Below are positions 24,835 to 35,039 of a stretch of DNA of 38,246 nt, in pieces; the first letter of the stretch is position 1; each line of letters starts with the position of its first letter. Origin of the DNA: Methylobacter psychrophilus (lineage in GTDB: Bacteria > Pseudomonadota > Gammaproteobacteria > Methylococcales > Methylomonadaceae); NCBI RefSeq assembly GCF_025583945.1, contig NZ_JAOEGU010000037.1, positions 1 to 38,246 on the forward strand, given 5' to 3'. The position numbers and the translations under genes are program-made. Below the pieces are notes generated by a model. The model did no database searches and was not told the origin of the DNA. It saw only the letters and a program-made list of their open reading frames with translations.

Positions 24835-26409
24835 ATGGATAACAATAAAACCCAACTGGATAGTGGTATTGCCTTGATTAAGGCCTTGTCTGAAGCCAGT
24901 GCATATCAGCATAAAGTAACGGCTTTTAGTCTTGTTGAAACGCATATTTCCTGGGTGCTGTTAACCGGGAAATATGCCTATAAAATCAAGAAACCGGTTA
25001 ACTTTGGCTTTCTGGATTTTTCTACGTTAGAGAAACGCCGGTTTTTTTGTCATGAAGAAATACGCCTTAACCGGCGATTGGCGCCGGATTTATATCTTGA
25101 TGTGGTAGCAATAACCGGTAGTCCTGATCAGCCAACCATGGAAGGTGGAGGGGCGGTTATTGAATACGCCGTTAAGATGCTTCAATTTCCCGCAGGATTT
25201 ACCTTAAGTGAGCTTGCCGAAAGTGGGCAATTAACTGTAAATGAAATCGATCAAATTACCGGTATTGTTGCTGATTTTCATGATGTTATCGAAAAAGCTG
25301 ATATTGCCTCTCCCTATGGTCAAAGTGAAGGTATCAAACATTGGTTTAACGAGAATTTTGATCATATAAGGCCCTTGCTGGTCGATGAAAAACAAAAACA
25401 GCAACTCCAGGTTATCGAGACTTGGGGTAATGATGAATGGCATGATAAAGCCGAATTAATGGAGCTACGCAGGGGGCAAGGCTATATCCGCGAATGTCAC
25501 GGTGATTTGCATTTAAGTAACATGACGCTTATCAACGGCAAGGTAACGCTGTTTGATTGTATCGAGTTTAATCCGCTGCTACGCTGGATTGATGTCATCA
25601 GTGAGCTCGCTTTTCTGGTGATTGATCTACTGCACGTTGGCTATGAGTGTTACGCTTACCGATTACTCAACCATTATCTGCAACATTCCGGTGATTATCA
25701 GGGACTGGCTTTATTGCGATACTATCTGGTTTACCGTGCGCTGGTGTGCGCCAAAGTTTCATTGTTGCGCAATGCCCAGCAATTAAATGATCCTGTCTGT
25801 AATCAGCCTTGTTTAAAATACCTTGAGTTTGTTACTCTGGCCGAGCGATTTACTACGGTAAAGCCGGTGGTTTTAATCATTACTCATGGCTATTCAGGCT
25901 CCGGTAAATCTACTTATGCCGGTCAGCTTGCCGAAAAAATGGGGGCTTTGCAAATACGTTCAGATATAGAACGTAAACGCTTATTTGGCTATCAGGCACA
26001 GTCAGATACCGGGAGTGATCTTGATAGCGGGCTTTATACCCGGGAGGCCGGACATAAAACTTATCTGCATCTTGCCGGTTGTGCAAAAAATGTCATTAAA
26101 GCAGGTTTCTCTGCCATTGTTGATGCAGCTTTTCTTAAAGCTGATCAGCGCGACTTATTTAAAAATCTTGCCGCAGAATGTGGCGTACGATTTATTATTG
26201 TTGATTTTAAGGCATCTACAGAAGCGTTATGTCGGCGTATAAAACAACGACAAAATGATGCCTCAGAAGCGACGACTGATGTATTACTCCATCAACTGCA
26301 ATGGGCAGAAGTTCTGTCCGCTGAAGAACAAATTAATGTAATAACGGTTAATACCGAAAGCGATAAAGCGTTGGATAGCTTGTTTAACTGCATGCCAACA
26401 AACCACTAA
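24835..26409 (+). CDS. Fusion of aminoglycoside-phosphotransferase-like domain and P-loop kinase
   Basis: A 524-residue cytoplasmic protein. The N-terminal ~340 residues are a small-molecule kinase of the APH fold: catalytic loop CHGDLHLSNM (221-230) and metal-binding Asp241 in LFDCIEFN. The C-terminal part is a separate P-loop kinase with Walker A GYSGSGKST (352-360), a second Asp in SAIVDAAFL, and an Arg-rich lid (LCRRIKQRQND). The arrangement is that of the widespread 'bifunctional aminoglycoside phosphotransferase/ATP-binding protein' group; true aminoglycoside activity is not implied, and the substrate is unknown. It follows the pRiA4b-like gene by 12 bases and precedes creA by about 20, so these three are probably one transcript. 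Confidence 0.88.
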   Translation: MDNNKTQLDSGIALIKALSEASAYQHKVTAFSLVETHISWVLLTGKYAYKIKKPVNFGFLDFSTLEKRRFFCHEEIRLNRRLAPDLYLDVVAITGSPDQPTMEGGGAVIEYAVKMLQFPAGFTLSELAESGQLTVNEIDQITGIVADFHDVIEKADIASPYGQSEGIKHWFNENFDHIRPLLVDEKQKQQLQVIETWGNDEWHDKAELMELRRGQGYIRECHGDLHLSNMTLINGKVTLFDCIEFNPLLRWIDVISELAFLVIDLLHVGYECYAYRLLNHYLQHSGDYQGLALLRYYLVYRALVCAKVSLLRNAQQLNDPVCNQPCLKYLEFVTLAERFTTVKPVVLIITHGYSGSGKSTYAGQLAEKMGALQIRSDIERKRLFGYQAQSDTGSDLDSGLYTREAGHKTYLHLAGCAKNVIKAGFSAIVDAAFLKADQRDLFKNLAAECGVRFIIVDFKASTEALCRRIKQRQNDASEATTDVLLHQLQWAEVLSAEEQINVITVNTESDKALDSLFNCMPTNH

Positions 26410-26432
26410 AAATAAATATGATGGAAATTTCT

Positions 26433-26897
26433 ATGAAAAAAATACTGACGTATAGCTCATTATTACTTGTTTTCTTGACACCTTCCGCGCAGTCAGAAGA
26501 AATTGGCTGTATTACTACATCGTGGAAATTGATTGGATCAAATCACAAAGTCTGCGTGCAGGCCTTTGATGATCCCAAGGTAAAAGGCGTTGCTTGTCAT
26601 ATTAGCCAAGCTCGTACCGGGGGTATTGCCGGGGCATTTGGCGTCGCTGAAGATCCTTCGCAATTTTCTATTGCCTGCCGTCAGGTCGGTCCCATTATTA
26701 TTGATGGAAAGTTGCCGAAAGAAGAAACAGCCTTTAGCGAAGATACCTCGCTGTTTTTTAAAGAAACCAAAGTCAGTCGTTTGTTTGATGCTAACCGTAA
26801 CACCTTGATTTATGTGGCTATTAGTCGAAAATTGATTGAAGGTGCACCGGCAAATAGTATCTCTACTGTTCCGATTATGCCGTGGACTGAGAAATAA
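26433..26897 (+). CDS. creA: CreA family exported protein
   Basis: A 154-residue member of the CreA family (DUF830-like group of small periplasmic proteins of unknown function, named from the E. coli cre locus). The signal peptide is MKKILTYSSLLLVFLTPSAQS; the mature protein has the family's IGCITTSWKLIGSNHKVCV, GVACHISQARTGGI, and SVACR-like IACRQVGPI segments, with cysteines likely paired in the periplasm. ATG 26433 is chosen over 26418 because it gives a proper signal peptide start and GGA lies just upstream. It is the last gene of the forward cluster, facing a membrane-protein gene 49 bases away. Confidence 0.9.
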   Translation: MKKILTYSSLLLVFLTPSAQSEEIGCITTSWKLIGSNHKVCVQAFDDPKVKGVACHISQARTGGIAGAFGVAEDPSQFSIACRQVGPIIIDGKLPKEETAFSEDTSLFFKETKVSRLFDANRNTLIYVAISRKLIEGAPANSISTVPIMPWTEK

Positions 26898-26946
26898 ATA
26901 GTGGTAGGGCAGGTCGGGTGCAGTTTATATGAACAGATTTTCTATA

Positions 26947-27384
26947 TTACATGAATATAAAAGAGGCTAAATAAATTACGATCACCGTAATGAAAAGTAC
27001 TTTTACTTTGTCGATTAACGACAAGTCTTGCCAGTAAACAATTGTGTGAGTTTTGCATTGTGTCCATATTACCGGGAGCGTTTTTTTTAACCAATAAAAA
27101 AACCGCCGCAGCGTGATCCAGAGATAATAAAGCGGTATTCCGGCAATGCCGACCAGCAAATAGAAAACAATGGTTTGAGTTTCGTGCAGTTCAGTATGAA
27201 GTAAGTGTTCGACGACATGATCCAATAGGGATTCAAGCCATTCAAACGAGATAAATAGTAACTCAAAGAAAAAATGGACTACCCCAAATAATAATCCGAT
27301 AATCACATCAGGCATTGTTATTATTATGACAATGCCGATGAGAATCAAGCCGTAAAGAACCTTTCGATTAGAGGTTAAAAGCAT
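26947..27384 (-). CDS. Small integral membrane protein of unknown function
   Basis: A 145-residue protein with three predicted hydrophobic spans: about residues 10-40 (YGLILIGIVIIITMPDVII, continuing into GLLFGVVHFFF), 72-90 (IVFYLLVGIAGIPLYYLWI) and 126-145 (KVKVLFITVIVIYLASFIFM). Between the first two is an amphipathic His/Glu-rich stretch (EWLESLLDHVVEHLLHTELH). A basic loop (RRFFYWLKK) follows the second span. I do not recognise the family. It lies downstream of purL on the same strand, but a terminator hairpin separates the two, so it probably has its own promoter or is read through weakly. Confidence 0.6.
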   Translation of the reverse strand: MLLTSNRKVLYGLILIGIVIIITMPDVIIGLLFGVVHFFFELLFISFEWLESLLDHVVEHLLHTELHETQTIVFYLLVGIAGIPLYYLWITLRRFFYWLKKTLPVIWTQCKTHTIVYWQDLSLIDKVKVLFITVIVIYLASFIFM

Positions 27385-27407
27385 TTGTCATCCTGCCTGT
27401 GATTTAA

Positions 27408-27438
27408 AAGGGGCGAAGCTAAAAACAACTTGCCCCTT
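27408..27438 (-). terminator. Rho-independent terminator of purL
   Basis: AAGGGGC (27408-27414) pairs with GCCCCTT (27432-27438), extended by AAG/CTT. Read on the minus strand the stem directly follows the purL stop codon and ends in CCCCTTTTAAAT, giving a short U-tract. Confidence 0.7.
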
Positions 27439-27445
27439 ATTAGTT

Positions 27446-30400
27446 TCATTTTAAGCTTTGCGTCCAAACCTTGGCATTTCTAAACATCCGCATCCACGCA
27501 CCATACTCGCTCCAATTATCAGGATGCCATGAATTTTGCAGTGTTCTAAAGCAGCGTTCGGGGTGAGGCATCATAATAGTAAAGCGTCCATTACTGGTCG
27601 TTAATCCGGTTATGCCTAAAGGCGAGCCATTAGGATTGGCAGGAAAATCAGTCGTTACTGCGCCATAGTTGTCAACATAACACAAGGCGACGGCTTGTGC
27701 ATCAAGTGCTGTCTGAGGATCGCCAATAAACTCTGCGCGACCTTCGCCATGGGCAATGGCAACCGGCATTCTGGAACCTTCCATACCGACCAATAAAATG
27801 GACGGTGATTTTTGTACTTCAACCATTGCCACTCTGGCTTCAAATTGTTCCGAGGTATTGCGCATAAAGCGTGGCCAATGCTCGGCTCCAGGAATTATTT
27901 CTTTTAAGCCTGACATCATCTGACAACCGTTACAGACCCCCAGGCCAAAGGTATCAGGGCGTTGAAAAAATGCCGCAAATTCTGCTCTGGCGAGCGGATT
28001 AAAAAGAATGGATTTAGCCCAGCCACCACCCGCACCGAGTACATCGCCATAAGAAAAACCACCGCAGGCAACCAGTCCGGTAAAATCACGCAAACTTACC
28101 CGTCCATGAATAATATCAGTCATGTGTACATCAATGCTGGTAAAACCTGCCCGATCAAACGCCGCTGCCATTTCTACATGACCATTGACGCCTTGTTCAC
28201 GCAAGATGGCAACCTTGGGTCTTAACGTTGATGCAAACGGTGCGGTGATATCCTCATTAACGTCAAACGTTAAGGTTGCTGTTAAGCCGGGATCATTATC
28301 ATCGGTAATACGATCAAACTGTTGTTTCGCACAATCAGGATTATCACGCAAAGCCTGCATCCGGTAACTGACTTCTGACCAGATGGTTTGCAATTCGGCA
28401 CGGCTGGCAGAATAAACCGGATTATCTTTAAAATTGATGGTTAATTGTGGTGCTTTTAGCACTTTACCTATAACGAAAGTACAATTTTTTAGGCCTGATT
28501 GCTGTAATAAATCAATTACCTGTTCACAATCGCTGGCATGGATTTGCACTACTGCGCCTAGTTCTTCATTAAACAAGGCAGACAGAGCGTTATCGCCCAG
28601 TTCATCAATTGACAAGGAAACGCCCAATCGGCTGGCAAACATCATTTCAGCTACGGTCGTTAATAAGCCGCCGTCTGAACGGTCATGATAGGACAGCAAT
28701 TTTCCTTGGCTATTGAGTGATTGAATAGCATTAAAGAAGTCTTTCAATAATTCCGGGTCATCTAAATCGGGGCAGTCATCACCCATTTGGTTATAAACCT
28801 GCGCCAGTACCGAAGCACCCAAACGATTTTTACCTGCACCCAAATCAATTAAAATTAATACGCTATCTTCAATATCCTGCATCTGAGGGGTCAGTGTTTT
28901 ACTGACATCAATGACGGGAGCAAATGCGGTAACAACCAGCGATAACGGTGACGTCATGACTTTTTCGTCGGAGTTATCTTTCCACACGGTTTTCATCGAC
29001 AATGAATCCTTACCGACCGGTATGGCAATGCCCAGTGCCGGGCATAATTCCATGCCGACTGTTTTAACGGTATCAAATAACGCGGCGTCTTCACCTTGAA
29101 AACCCGCCGCTGCCATCCAGTTGGCAGATATTTTAATTTTATTGAGTGATTCTATCCGGGCCGCAGCCAGATTGGTTATAGCCTCGCCGATCGCCATACG
29201 ACCGGACGCGGGGGCATCAATTACAGCAATCGGTGAACGTTCACCCATTGCCATGGCTTCACCGGTTAAAGCATAAAAACCGGATGCCGTGACGGCAACA
29301 TCAGCCACCGGGACTTGCCAAGGACCAACCATTTGATCGCGTGCGACCAGTCCCGTTACTGAACGGTCACCGATATGAATGAGAAAGCTTTTATCAGCGA
29401 CTGCAGGAAAAGACAATACCCGTTCAACAGCTGCTTGTAGAGTCACGTCACTAAAGTTTAGTGCCTTGGTAGCCGGTTTTATATGTTGGGCATTCCGGTG
29501 TAGTTTGGGTGGTTTGCCAAACAATATTGACATCGGGATATCAACCGGTTTATCGCCTAATAAGGCATCATTAAGCAACAGATGTTCTTGTTCAGTAGCA
29601 GTACCTATAACCGCATGCAGACAATGCTCGCGCTCACAAAAAGCGCTAAACAGCGGTAATGATTCAGGTTTGATAGCAACCACATACCGTTCTTGCGCTT
29701 CATTGCACCAGATTTGCATAGGTGACATGCCTTTATCGGCATTGTGTACATTTCTTAATTCAAACTGTCCGCCACGTTCGCAGTCATGGATAATTTCAGG
29801 GACGGCATTGGATAAGCCGCCAGCGCCAATATCATGGATGGAAATAATGGGGGTGTCGTTACCCATCGAATTACAGTGATTAATAACTTCCTGGCAGCGA
29901 CGTTCCATTTCAGGATTTTCGCGTTGTACCGAGGCAAAATCAAGGTTTTCACAACCGGCACCGGATGCTTGTGACGATGCAGCTCCACCACCCAAACCGA
30001 TGAGCATGGCCGGGCCGCCTAATATAATGATTAACGAACCAGCTGGAATAGGGTGTTTATCGACCAACATCGGGCGAATATTACCCATGCCACCGGCAAT
30101 CATAATGGGTTTGTGGTAACCTTTAAATTCATGACCGTTACTACCTGGTGCCGGTTGTTCAAAGCTGCGAAAATAACCGGCGATATTAGGCCTGCCAAAT
30201 TCATTATTAAAAGCAGCGCCGCCTAACGGACCTTCCAGCATAATCGCTAGCGCTGAGGCAATACGCTCCGGCTTACCATTATCTTGTTCCCACGGTTGAA
30301 TAAATCCGGGGATTTTTAAATGCGATACGGAAAATCCGGTTAAGCCCGCTTTTGTCGCCGAACCTCTTCCTGTTGCGCCTTCATCCCGAATTTCACCACC

Positions 30401-31333
30401 CGAACCGGTTGCTGCTCCCGGGAAGGGAGAAATAGCCGTAGGATGATTATGGGTTTCAACTTTCATCAGTAAATGCACGTCTTCTTCGATGTAACCATAT
30501 TCGCCAGTCAGGGCATTGCGAATAAATACGGCTGCTTTAGAGCCAACAGCTACCGAAGCATTATCATGATAGGCCGATAAAATGCCTTCCGGATTTTTAT
30601 CGGCGGTGTTACGTATCATGGCAAATAAAGATTGGGCTTGCTCTACGCCATCAATAGTCCAGTCGGCATTAAAAATTTTATGTCGGCAATGTTCGGAATT
30701 GGCTTGAGCGAACATCATCAGTTCAACATCGGTAGGATTTCTACCGAGATTTTTAAAGCTGTCACTTAAATAATCAATCTCATCATCTGACAACGCCATG
30801 CCCAGTTGTAAATTTGCCTTAACCAGTGCCTCACGACCTTGTTCGATGATCTTGATATCGACTAATGGCTTGGGTTGGTGTTGGGTAAATAAATCTGGTT
30901 CTGCATTATCAAATAAGACCGTCTGGGTCATGCGGTCGTGTAGTAAAGTTGATAACTGTGTTTTAACCTCTGTTGACAGTGGTTTGTTGGCTGCCAGTAA
31001 GTATTCAATACCACGTTCTATACGTTTGATGGTGGATAAACCACAGCGCTGGGCAATTTCTGTTGCTTTACTTGACCAAGGTGAAATAGTGCCTGATCGT
31101 GGCACGACCAAAAGAATTTCACTGTTTGAGTGGCTTGTTGATGATAAGGAACCATAAGCCAATAGCTGATTTAGAATGACTTTTTGGTCAGCAGTCAAGT
31201 CATCTTCAAGATCTATAAAGTGAATAAACCGTGCTGAAACGGCAGTGATACTTGCTTCTATCGCTTGTAATTCAACCAGTAGTTTATTGACACGAAAGTT
31301 GGATAATGCAGATGTTCCAGAAATTTTTAACAT
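27446..31333 (-). CDS. purL: Phosphoribosylformylglycinamidine synthase
   Basis: A 1295-residue large-type PurL, which converts FGAR, glutamine and ATP to FGAM in purine synthesis. It has the N-terminal PurS-like part, linker and two AIRS-like ATP domains ([38 protein letters not shown]), and a C-terminal class I glutaminase with nucleophile Cys in GVCNGCQMM, then HGEGRAEF and [10 protein letters not shown]. The start at 31333 ([14 protein letters not shown]) gives exactly the E. coli length and aligns with its N-terminus. The frame runs 27 codons further to 31414, but that part crosses a repeat hairpin and is not family-like. It is followed by a terminator. Confidence 0.96.
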   Translation of the reverse strand: MLKISGTSALSNFRVNKLLVELQAIEASITAVSARFIHFIDLEDDLTADQKVILNQLLAYGSLSSTSHSNSEILLVVPRSGTISPWSSKATEIAQRCGLSTIKRIERGIEYLLAANKPLSTEVKTQLSTLLHDRMTQTVLFDNAEPDLFTQHQPKPLVDIKIIEQGREALVKANLQLGMALSDDEIDYLSDSFKNLGRNPTDVELMMFAQANSEHCRHKIFNADWTIDGVEQAQSLFAMIRNTADKNPEGILSAYHDNASVAVGSKAAVFIRNALTGEYGYIEEDVHLLMKVETHNHPTAISPFPGAATGSGGEIRDEGATGRGSATKAGLTGFSVSHLKIPGFIQPWEQDNGKPERIASALAIMLEGPLGGAAFNNEFGRPNIAGYFRSFEQPAPGSNGHEFKGYHKPIMIAGGMGNIRPMLVDKHPIPAGSLIIILGGPAMLIGLGGGAASSQASGAGCENLDFASVQRENPEMERRCQEVINHCNSMGNDTPIISIHDIGAGGLSNAVPEIIHDCERGGQFELRNVHNADKGMSPMQIWCNEAQERYVVAIKPESLPLFSAFCEREHCLHAVIGTATEQEHLLLNDALLGDKPVDIPMSILFGKPPKLHRNAQHIKPATKALNFSDVTLQAAVERVLSFPAVADKSFLIHIGDRSVTGLVARDQMVGPWQVPVADVAVTASGFYALTGEAMAMGERSPIAVIDAPASGRMAIGEAITNLAAARIESLNKIKISANWMAAAGFQGEDAALFDTVKTVGMELCPALGIAIPVGKDSLSMKTVWKDNSDEKVMTSPLSLVVTAFAPVIDVSKTLTPQMQDIEDSVLILIDLGAGKNRLGASVLAQVYNQMGDDCPDLDDPELLKDFFNAIQSLNSQGKLLSYHDRSDGGLLTTVAEMMFASRLGVSLSIDELGDNALSALFNEELGAVVQIHASDCEQVIDLLQQSGLKNCTFVIGKVLKAPQLTINFKDNPVYSASRAELQTIWSEVSYRMQALRDNPDCAKQQFDRITDDNDPGLTATLTFDVNEDITAPFASTLRPKVAILREQGVNGHVEMAAAFDRAGFTSIDVHMTDIIHGRVSLRDFTGLVACGGFSYGDVLGAGGGWAKSILFNPLARAEFAAFFQRPDTFGLGVCNGCQMMSGLKEIIPGAEHWPRFMRNTSEQFEARVAMVEVQKSPSILLVGMEGSRMPVAIAHGEGRAEFIGDPQTALDAQAVALCYVDNYGAVTTDFPANPNGSPLGITGLTTSNGRFTIMMPHPERCFRTLQNSWHPDNWSEYGAWMRMFRNAKVWTQSLK

Positions 31334-31390
31334 GTGAGTAAAACAGTAAATGTTGGTTGTTAGATTAACGTTGCGTAAATTGACACGAGC

Positions 31391-31421
31391 GGTTGTCGGG
31401 TTGGCATAATCCAACCCAACC
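31391..31421. repeat. GTCGGGTTGG/CCAACCCAACC hairpin
   Basis: GGGTTGG (31398-31404) pairs with CCAACCC (31411-31417) around CATAAT, and GGTT/AACC extend it outside a small bulge. It shares the GTCGGGTT arm with the inverted repeat at 12612-12655. It sits between bamC and purL. Confidence 0.55.
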
Positions 31422-31438
31422 TATGGAAATTAAGATCG

Positions 31439-32134
31439 CTATTTCTTTGCCAAATCAGCTTTAATGGTTTCTTCCAAAAGCATTAGTAACTTGGCGCTGT
31501 CAGTATCAGACAATGGTTGTTGGTCTTTATCAAGAATAACAACATCGGTTTGCTGATCATTTCCTTCCAGCTTGAGTAGATAGGTTTTGTCATTATTTTC
31601 AATTCCGGTGAAGAAGAATGCAACATCAGCCCAGTAAGATTCATCTTTTACTTGTTGCCCTTCAGCATCATATTGAAGCGTAATCAGTTTTGCTTCCTGA
31701 TTGCGCTCAGTGACTTCAATAGCTTTTCGGCTTAATGCCTTATTGACGATGCGCCAGGTTGCAATAAACGGCGTGTTGATACGCAACCGATTTCCACCAT
31801 CAGTCATTTGAATGCGCTCAACTGTAATTGCCGTATTGGGTATGATGACCTCGGTTGTCGGCGTTACTGTGGATGTGGCGTCTTCAGTCGGGTTATTAGC
31901 GGCTGCCTCTGGCATATTGGCATCAGTGTCACTACTAACAGCAGGGGCTGTCGATGTAGTTACACTGGGAACGTAGTTATTTTTTAAATCATTAGGCAAA
32001 ATTAGCGGGGGAATTTCAGTTGTGTACTGATAATCTTTTTCTTTGTCAGGAAACAAGCTTTTGACGTAACTGCAAGCGGATAGACTAAGCAACAGGGTTG
32101 CCATAATGAAAAGTGAGCCAATTTTAACGTTCAT
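31439..32134 (-). CDS. bamC: Outer membrane assembly lipoprotein BamC (NlpB)
   Basis: A 231-residue lipoprotein component of the BAM complex that folds outer-membrane beta-barrels. It has a signal peptide with lipobox LSAC (Cys21), then an unstructured N-terminus ending in YQYTTEIPPLILPNDLKNN (about 36-54), which matches the BamD-contacting region of BamC. A Ser/Thr/Pro-rich linker follows, then one helix-grip-like domain (from ~105: ERIQMTDGGNRLRINTPF). E. coli BamC has about 344 residues and two such domains, so this protein carries only one. It starts one base inside the dapA stop (TAATG), so the two are coupled, as in other gammaproteobacteria. Confidence 0.88.
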   Translation of the reverse strand: MNVKIGSLFIMATLLLSLSACSYVKSLFPDKEKDYQYTTEIPPLILPNDLKNNYVPSVTTSTAPAVSSDTDANMPEAAANNPTEDATSTVTPTTEVIIPNTAITVERIQMTDGGNRLRINTPFIATWRIVNKALSRKAIEVTERNQEAKLITLQYDAEGQQVKDESYWADVAFFFTGIENNDKTYLLKLEGNDQQTDVVILDKDQQPLSDTDSAKLLMLLEETIKADLAKK

Positions 32135-33009
32135 TAAATGACTTCAGCCTTACGCATTGCATCGCGTACTACGGTAAAACAATCCTCGGTTAACCAGGTT
32201 AACGGCAAGCGAATACCTTTACCCATCAAGCCCATTTCAGCAACCGCCCATTTAACCGGAATTGGATTGGATTGAATAAACAGGTTTTCATGTAAGTCTG
32301 CCAGTTTTATATCGATGGCTAATGCGGTTTCTTTATCACCAGATATTGCCGCCATGATCATTTCATGTACCAGACGTGGGGCAACGTTACCGGTTACCGT
32401 AATCGTACCGTTACCACCTAAAAGACAAAATTCACGGCTGCTGGCATCATCCCCGGTATAAATTGCAAAATCGACACCGGCCAAATCTCTTATGGTTTTG
32501 ACTCTGGATAGGTCGCCTGTCGCTTCTTTAACGCCAACAATATTCTTGATATGGGCTAAGCGTCCAACAGTTTCAGGTAACATATCGCAGGCGGTTCGCC
32601 CGGGTACATTATATAAAATTTGTGGTATATCAACCGCTTCAGCAATGGCTTTGTAATGCAGATACAAGCCTTCCTGAGTTGGCTTGTTGTAATAGGGCGT
32701 TACAATCAGGCAGGCATCGGCACCCGCTTGTTTGGCCTTGCGTGTCAGTGTTATTGCTTCAGTGGTTGAGTTTGCTCCTGTCCCGGCAATAACCGGAATT
32801 TTGCCGGCAACAAAATCAACAATAGACTTAATAACATCACAGTGCTCATCTTCATTCAGGGTCGCAGATTCCCCTGTGGTGCCTACAGCAACAAGGGCAT
32901 CTGACCCTTGCTCAAGGTGATAGTCGACTAATTTTTTCAGGCTGTCCTTATCCACTGCACCATTTTCATACATCGGTGTGACTAACGCTACGATACTACC
33001 TTGAATCAT
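32134..33009 (-). CDS. dapA: 4-hydroxy-tetrahydrodipicolinate synthase
   Basis: A 291-residue TIM-barrel aldolase that condenses pyruvate with aspartate semialdehyde, the first committed step of lysine and diaminopimelate synthesis. Active-site residues sit at the E. coli positions: Thr44-Thr45 in VGTTGES, Tyr133 and Arg138 in ILYNVPGRTA, and Schiff-base Lys161 in GVKEATGD. The start MIQGSIVALVTPM is the family's. The stop overlaps the bamC start by one base. No lysine riboswitch is visible in the 386 bases upstream. Confidence 0.96.
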   Translation of the reverse strand: MIQGSIVALVTPMYENGAVDKDSLKKLVDYHLEQGSDALVAVGTTGESATLNEDEHCDVIKSIVDFVAGKIPVIAGTGANSTTEAITLTRKAKQAGADACLIVTPYYNKPTQEGLYLHYKAIAEAVDIPQILYNVPGRTACDMLPETVGRLAHIKNIVGVKEATGDLSRVKTIRDLAGVDFAIYTGDDASSREFCLLGGNGTITVTGNVAPRLVHEMIMAAISGDKETALAIDIKLADLHENLFIQSNPIPVKWAVAEMGLMGKGIRLPLTWLTEDCFTVVRDAMRKAEVI

Positions 33010-33395
33010 GAAATTTCTCGATCAGAATTGATACGGTTACAAAACTGCGCTTATTATAACAAGCAAATACCTAAAAAAGGTATAAGGTGCAAAACGCAAG
33101 GCTAAATAGATTTTTGTGTCGGGTCAAAAAATGATTGGGTGCTGATTTGTTTGTTTATCTTTACGCTGCAAGTTTGTCTATCAATATCATTAACTTTTCT
33201 GGCTAATGTTTCTTATATAAAATAAAGCCGACTAAAATACATCGGGATTAATTAACAGTAAATTAATTATTGGTTCTAACAAAAACCACTTGCTACAATA
33301 AGCGGCCAGTCCTGTAACTAGCCCTAAAGTACATTAAGTATTATATTTTTTCGTGCTTTTTTTCACAGTTTTTTTAACTTTTTTCACTCGCTGTT
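33010..33395. other. Divergent region between dapA and dciA
   Basis: AT-rich spacer with promoters for both directions. T-rich runs occur near 33345-33385 but I see no convincing hairpin, riboswitch or small gene. Confidence 0.35.
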
Positions 33396-33857
33396 ATGCC
33401 CCAAAAACCATCTTCATTTAAAAGATCTTTGTCGTTCCAAAATCGGACGATGGCTTTTTTTTATACTCAAATTGAACAACAACAACGAATTTTGCAACGT
33501 ATACGTACAGTTTTGCCTGAAGTATTGGCAAAACAGGTTCGGCATAGTCTTATAAAGGACAAAAAATTACTAATTTATACAGATTCTGCCATATGGGCAT
33601 CACAGTTACGATTTTATAAAAGCGTAATTCTTGCTTCCATTGCAACATTAACAAGAACGCCCGTTGAAATATTGCAAATCAAAATTATTGCCGGTCAATC
33701 AGGGGCGGGGGTGGGGACTGAACGGAAGGCAAAAATACCCTCTATAGAAAAGATAGAGGTTATCCGAAACCATGGTCTGACTGTTTCGGATAATCAACTC
33801 AGATCTGCATTGCTAAGACTAAGTGCGACACTGGAAAGGCTATCCAGTAAAGTTTAG
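33396..33857 (+). CDS. dciA: DciA/DUF721 family protein (predicted replicative helicase loader)
   Basis: A 153-residue protein of the DUF721 family. Members named DciA deliver the DnaB helicase in bacteria without DnaC or DnaI. Visible are the N-terminal helical part (QQRILQRIRTVLPEVLAKQV, about 28-47) and the KH-like core KDKKLLIYTDSAIWASQLRF (54-73), whose LxIxxxSxxWAxxLR pattern is diagnostic, followed by an EILQIKII strand. The remaining tail is helical. It ends 17 bases before the convergent lpxC, the same neighbour it has in several gammaproteobacteria. The helicase-loading role is from the family, not shown here. Confidence 0.85.
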   Translation: MPQKPSSFKRSLSFQNRTMAFFYTQIEQQQRILQRIRTVLPEVLAKQVRHSLIKDKKLLIYTDSAIWASQLRFYKSVILASIATLTRTPVEILQIKIIAGQSGAGVGTERKAKIPSIEKIEVIRNHGLTVSDNQLRSALLRLSATLERLSSKV

Positions 33858-33874
33858 GTAATTTCTGCGTTTTA

Positions 33875-34798
33875 TCAGCTATCCAATCGGGGAGCTTCTG
33901 CGGAACGCATAAAAGAAATTGGCGCTTCATCTTCATCAGAAAAAGTAACCATTTCCCAAGCGTCTTTGTTATCCAATAAGGTACGCAGTAATTTATTATT
34001 TAAGCCGTGACCTGATTTATAGCCGGTAAATTCACCAATCAAGCTATGTCCCAACAAATATAAGTCGCCAATTGCGTCAAGAATTTTATGTTTAACAAAT
34101 TCATCAGCGTAGCGTAACCCATCTTCGTTGAGGATTTTATTATCGTCAACAACGATAGCATTATCAAGACTTCCACCCAGAGCAAGATTATTTTCTCTTA
34201 GCATATCGATATCTTTCATGAAGCCAAAGGTTCTGGCTCGACTCACTTCTTTAACAAAAGTTGTTGAAGAAAAATCCATCGTGGCTGTTTTTACATGCTC
34301 TTCAAAAGCCGGATGCTCAAAGTCAATCGTAAAAGTCACTTTAAAGCCTTCGAATGGATTAAATTCAGCCCATTTATCGTCATCTTCAACCCTGATACTA
34401 TGCTTGATTCGAATATATTGTTTCGGGGAGTCCTGTTCCTCAACCCCGGCTGCTTGAAGTAAAAATACAAAGGGTCCTGCGCTACCGTCCATGATCGGTA
34501 TTTCTGCCGCATCGACATCAATAATAGCGTTATCTATTCCTAATCCCGCAAAAGCCGAGAGTAAATGTTCTATTGTTGAAATCTTTACCTCACCGGCAAC
34601 CAATGTCGTTGACAATACGGTTTCACCAACGTTTTTTGGTGTTGCCTGAATAGTCACTGGTTCGGCCAAATCCACTCTGCGAAATCTGATCCCCGTATTG
34701 GGTTCAGCAGGTCGTAAAGTTAAATTTACTTTATCGCCTGTATGTAAACCTACGCCTGTAGCTCTTATGGTGTTTTTTAAAGTTCGCTGTTTAATCAT
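33875..34798 (-). CDS. lpxC: UDP-3-O-acyl-N-acetylglucosamine deacetylase
   Basis: A 307-residue zinc amidase that catalyses the committed step of lipid A synthesis. Zinc ligands are at His78 ([10 protein letters not shown]), His237 and Asp241 ([11 protein letters not shown]); the general acid is His264 (YKSGHGLNN). Glu77 corresponds to the general base. The N-terminus [21 protein letters not shown] is canonical. Length matches E. coli (305). It is read alone here, away from ftsZ, with an AT-rich divergent spacer toward zapE. Confidence 0.97.
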   Translation of the reverse strand: MIKQRTLKNTIRATGVGLHTGDKVNLTLRPAEPNTGIRFRRVDLAEPVTIQATPKNVGETVLSTTLVAGEVKISTIEHLLSAFAGLGIDNAIIDVDAAEIPIMDGSAGPFVFLLQAAGVEEQDSPKQYIRIKHSIRVEDDDKWAEFNPFEGFKVTFTIDFEHPAFEEHVKTATMDFSSTTFVKEVSRARTFGFMKDIDMLRENNLALGGSLDNAIVVDDNKILNEDGLRYADEFVKHKILDAIGDLYLLGHSLIGEFTGYKSGHGLNNKLLRTLLDNKDAWEMVTFSDEDEAPISFMRSAEAPRLDS

Positions 34799-35039
34799 AA
34801 AATAAATAACGCCGAATGGATTGGCAAAAAATCGCTAATTCTATCACAATTTGATCCCAAAAAAGATATTGAATCTACTTTCATTTTAATTAGGATAAAG
34901 CAGTATTATTTTTTTGCCAAAAAAGACCTGATTGGAGTATTAAAACTCACAAGCTTTAATAATTAATACAAAGGCATTGCGGTAGTTAAACCTGTAATAA
35001 TTAATGCTAATATAGGCATCATTTTTAGTCATTGCCACT

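Noticed and set aside
28185-31157. Several plus-strand ORFs of 60-166 residues inside purL
   Set aside because: They are antisense shadows of a firmly identified long gene, with no ribosome sites or domain character.
31334-31414. Longer PurL start at 31414
   Set aside because: The extra 27 residues cross a repeat hairpin and have no counterpart in the family; the start at 31333 gives the canonical 1295 residues.
33010-33395. Lysine riboswitch upstream of dapA
   Set aside because: No L-box core motifs are visible in the spacer.
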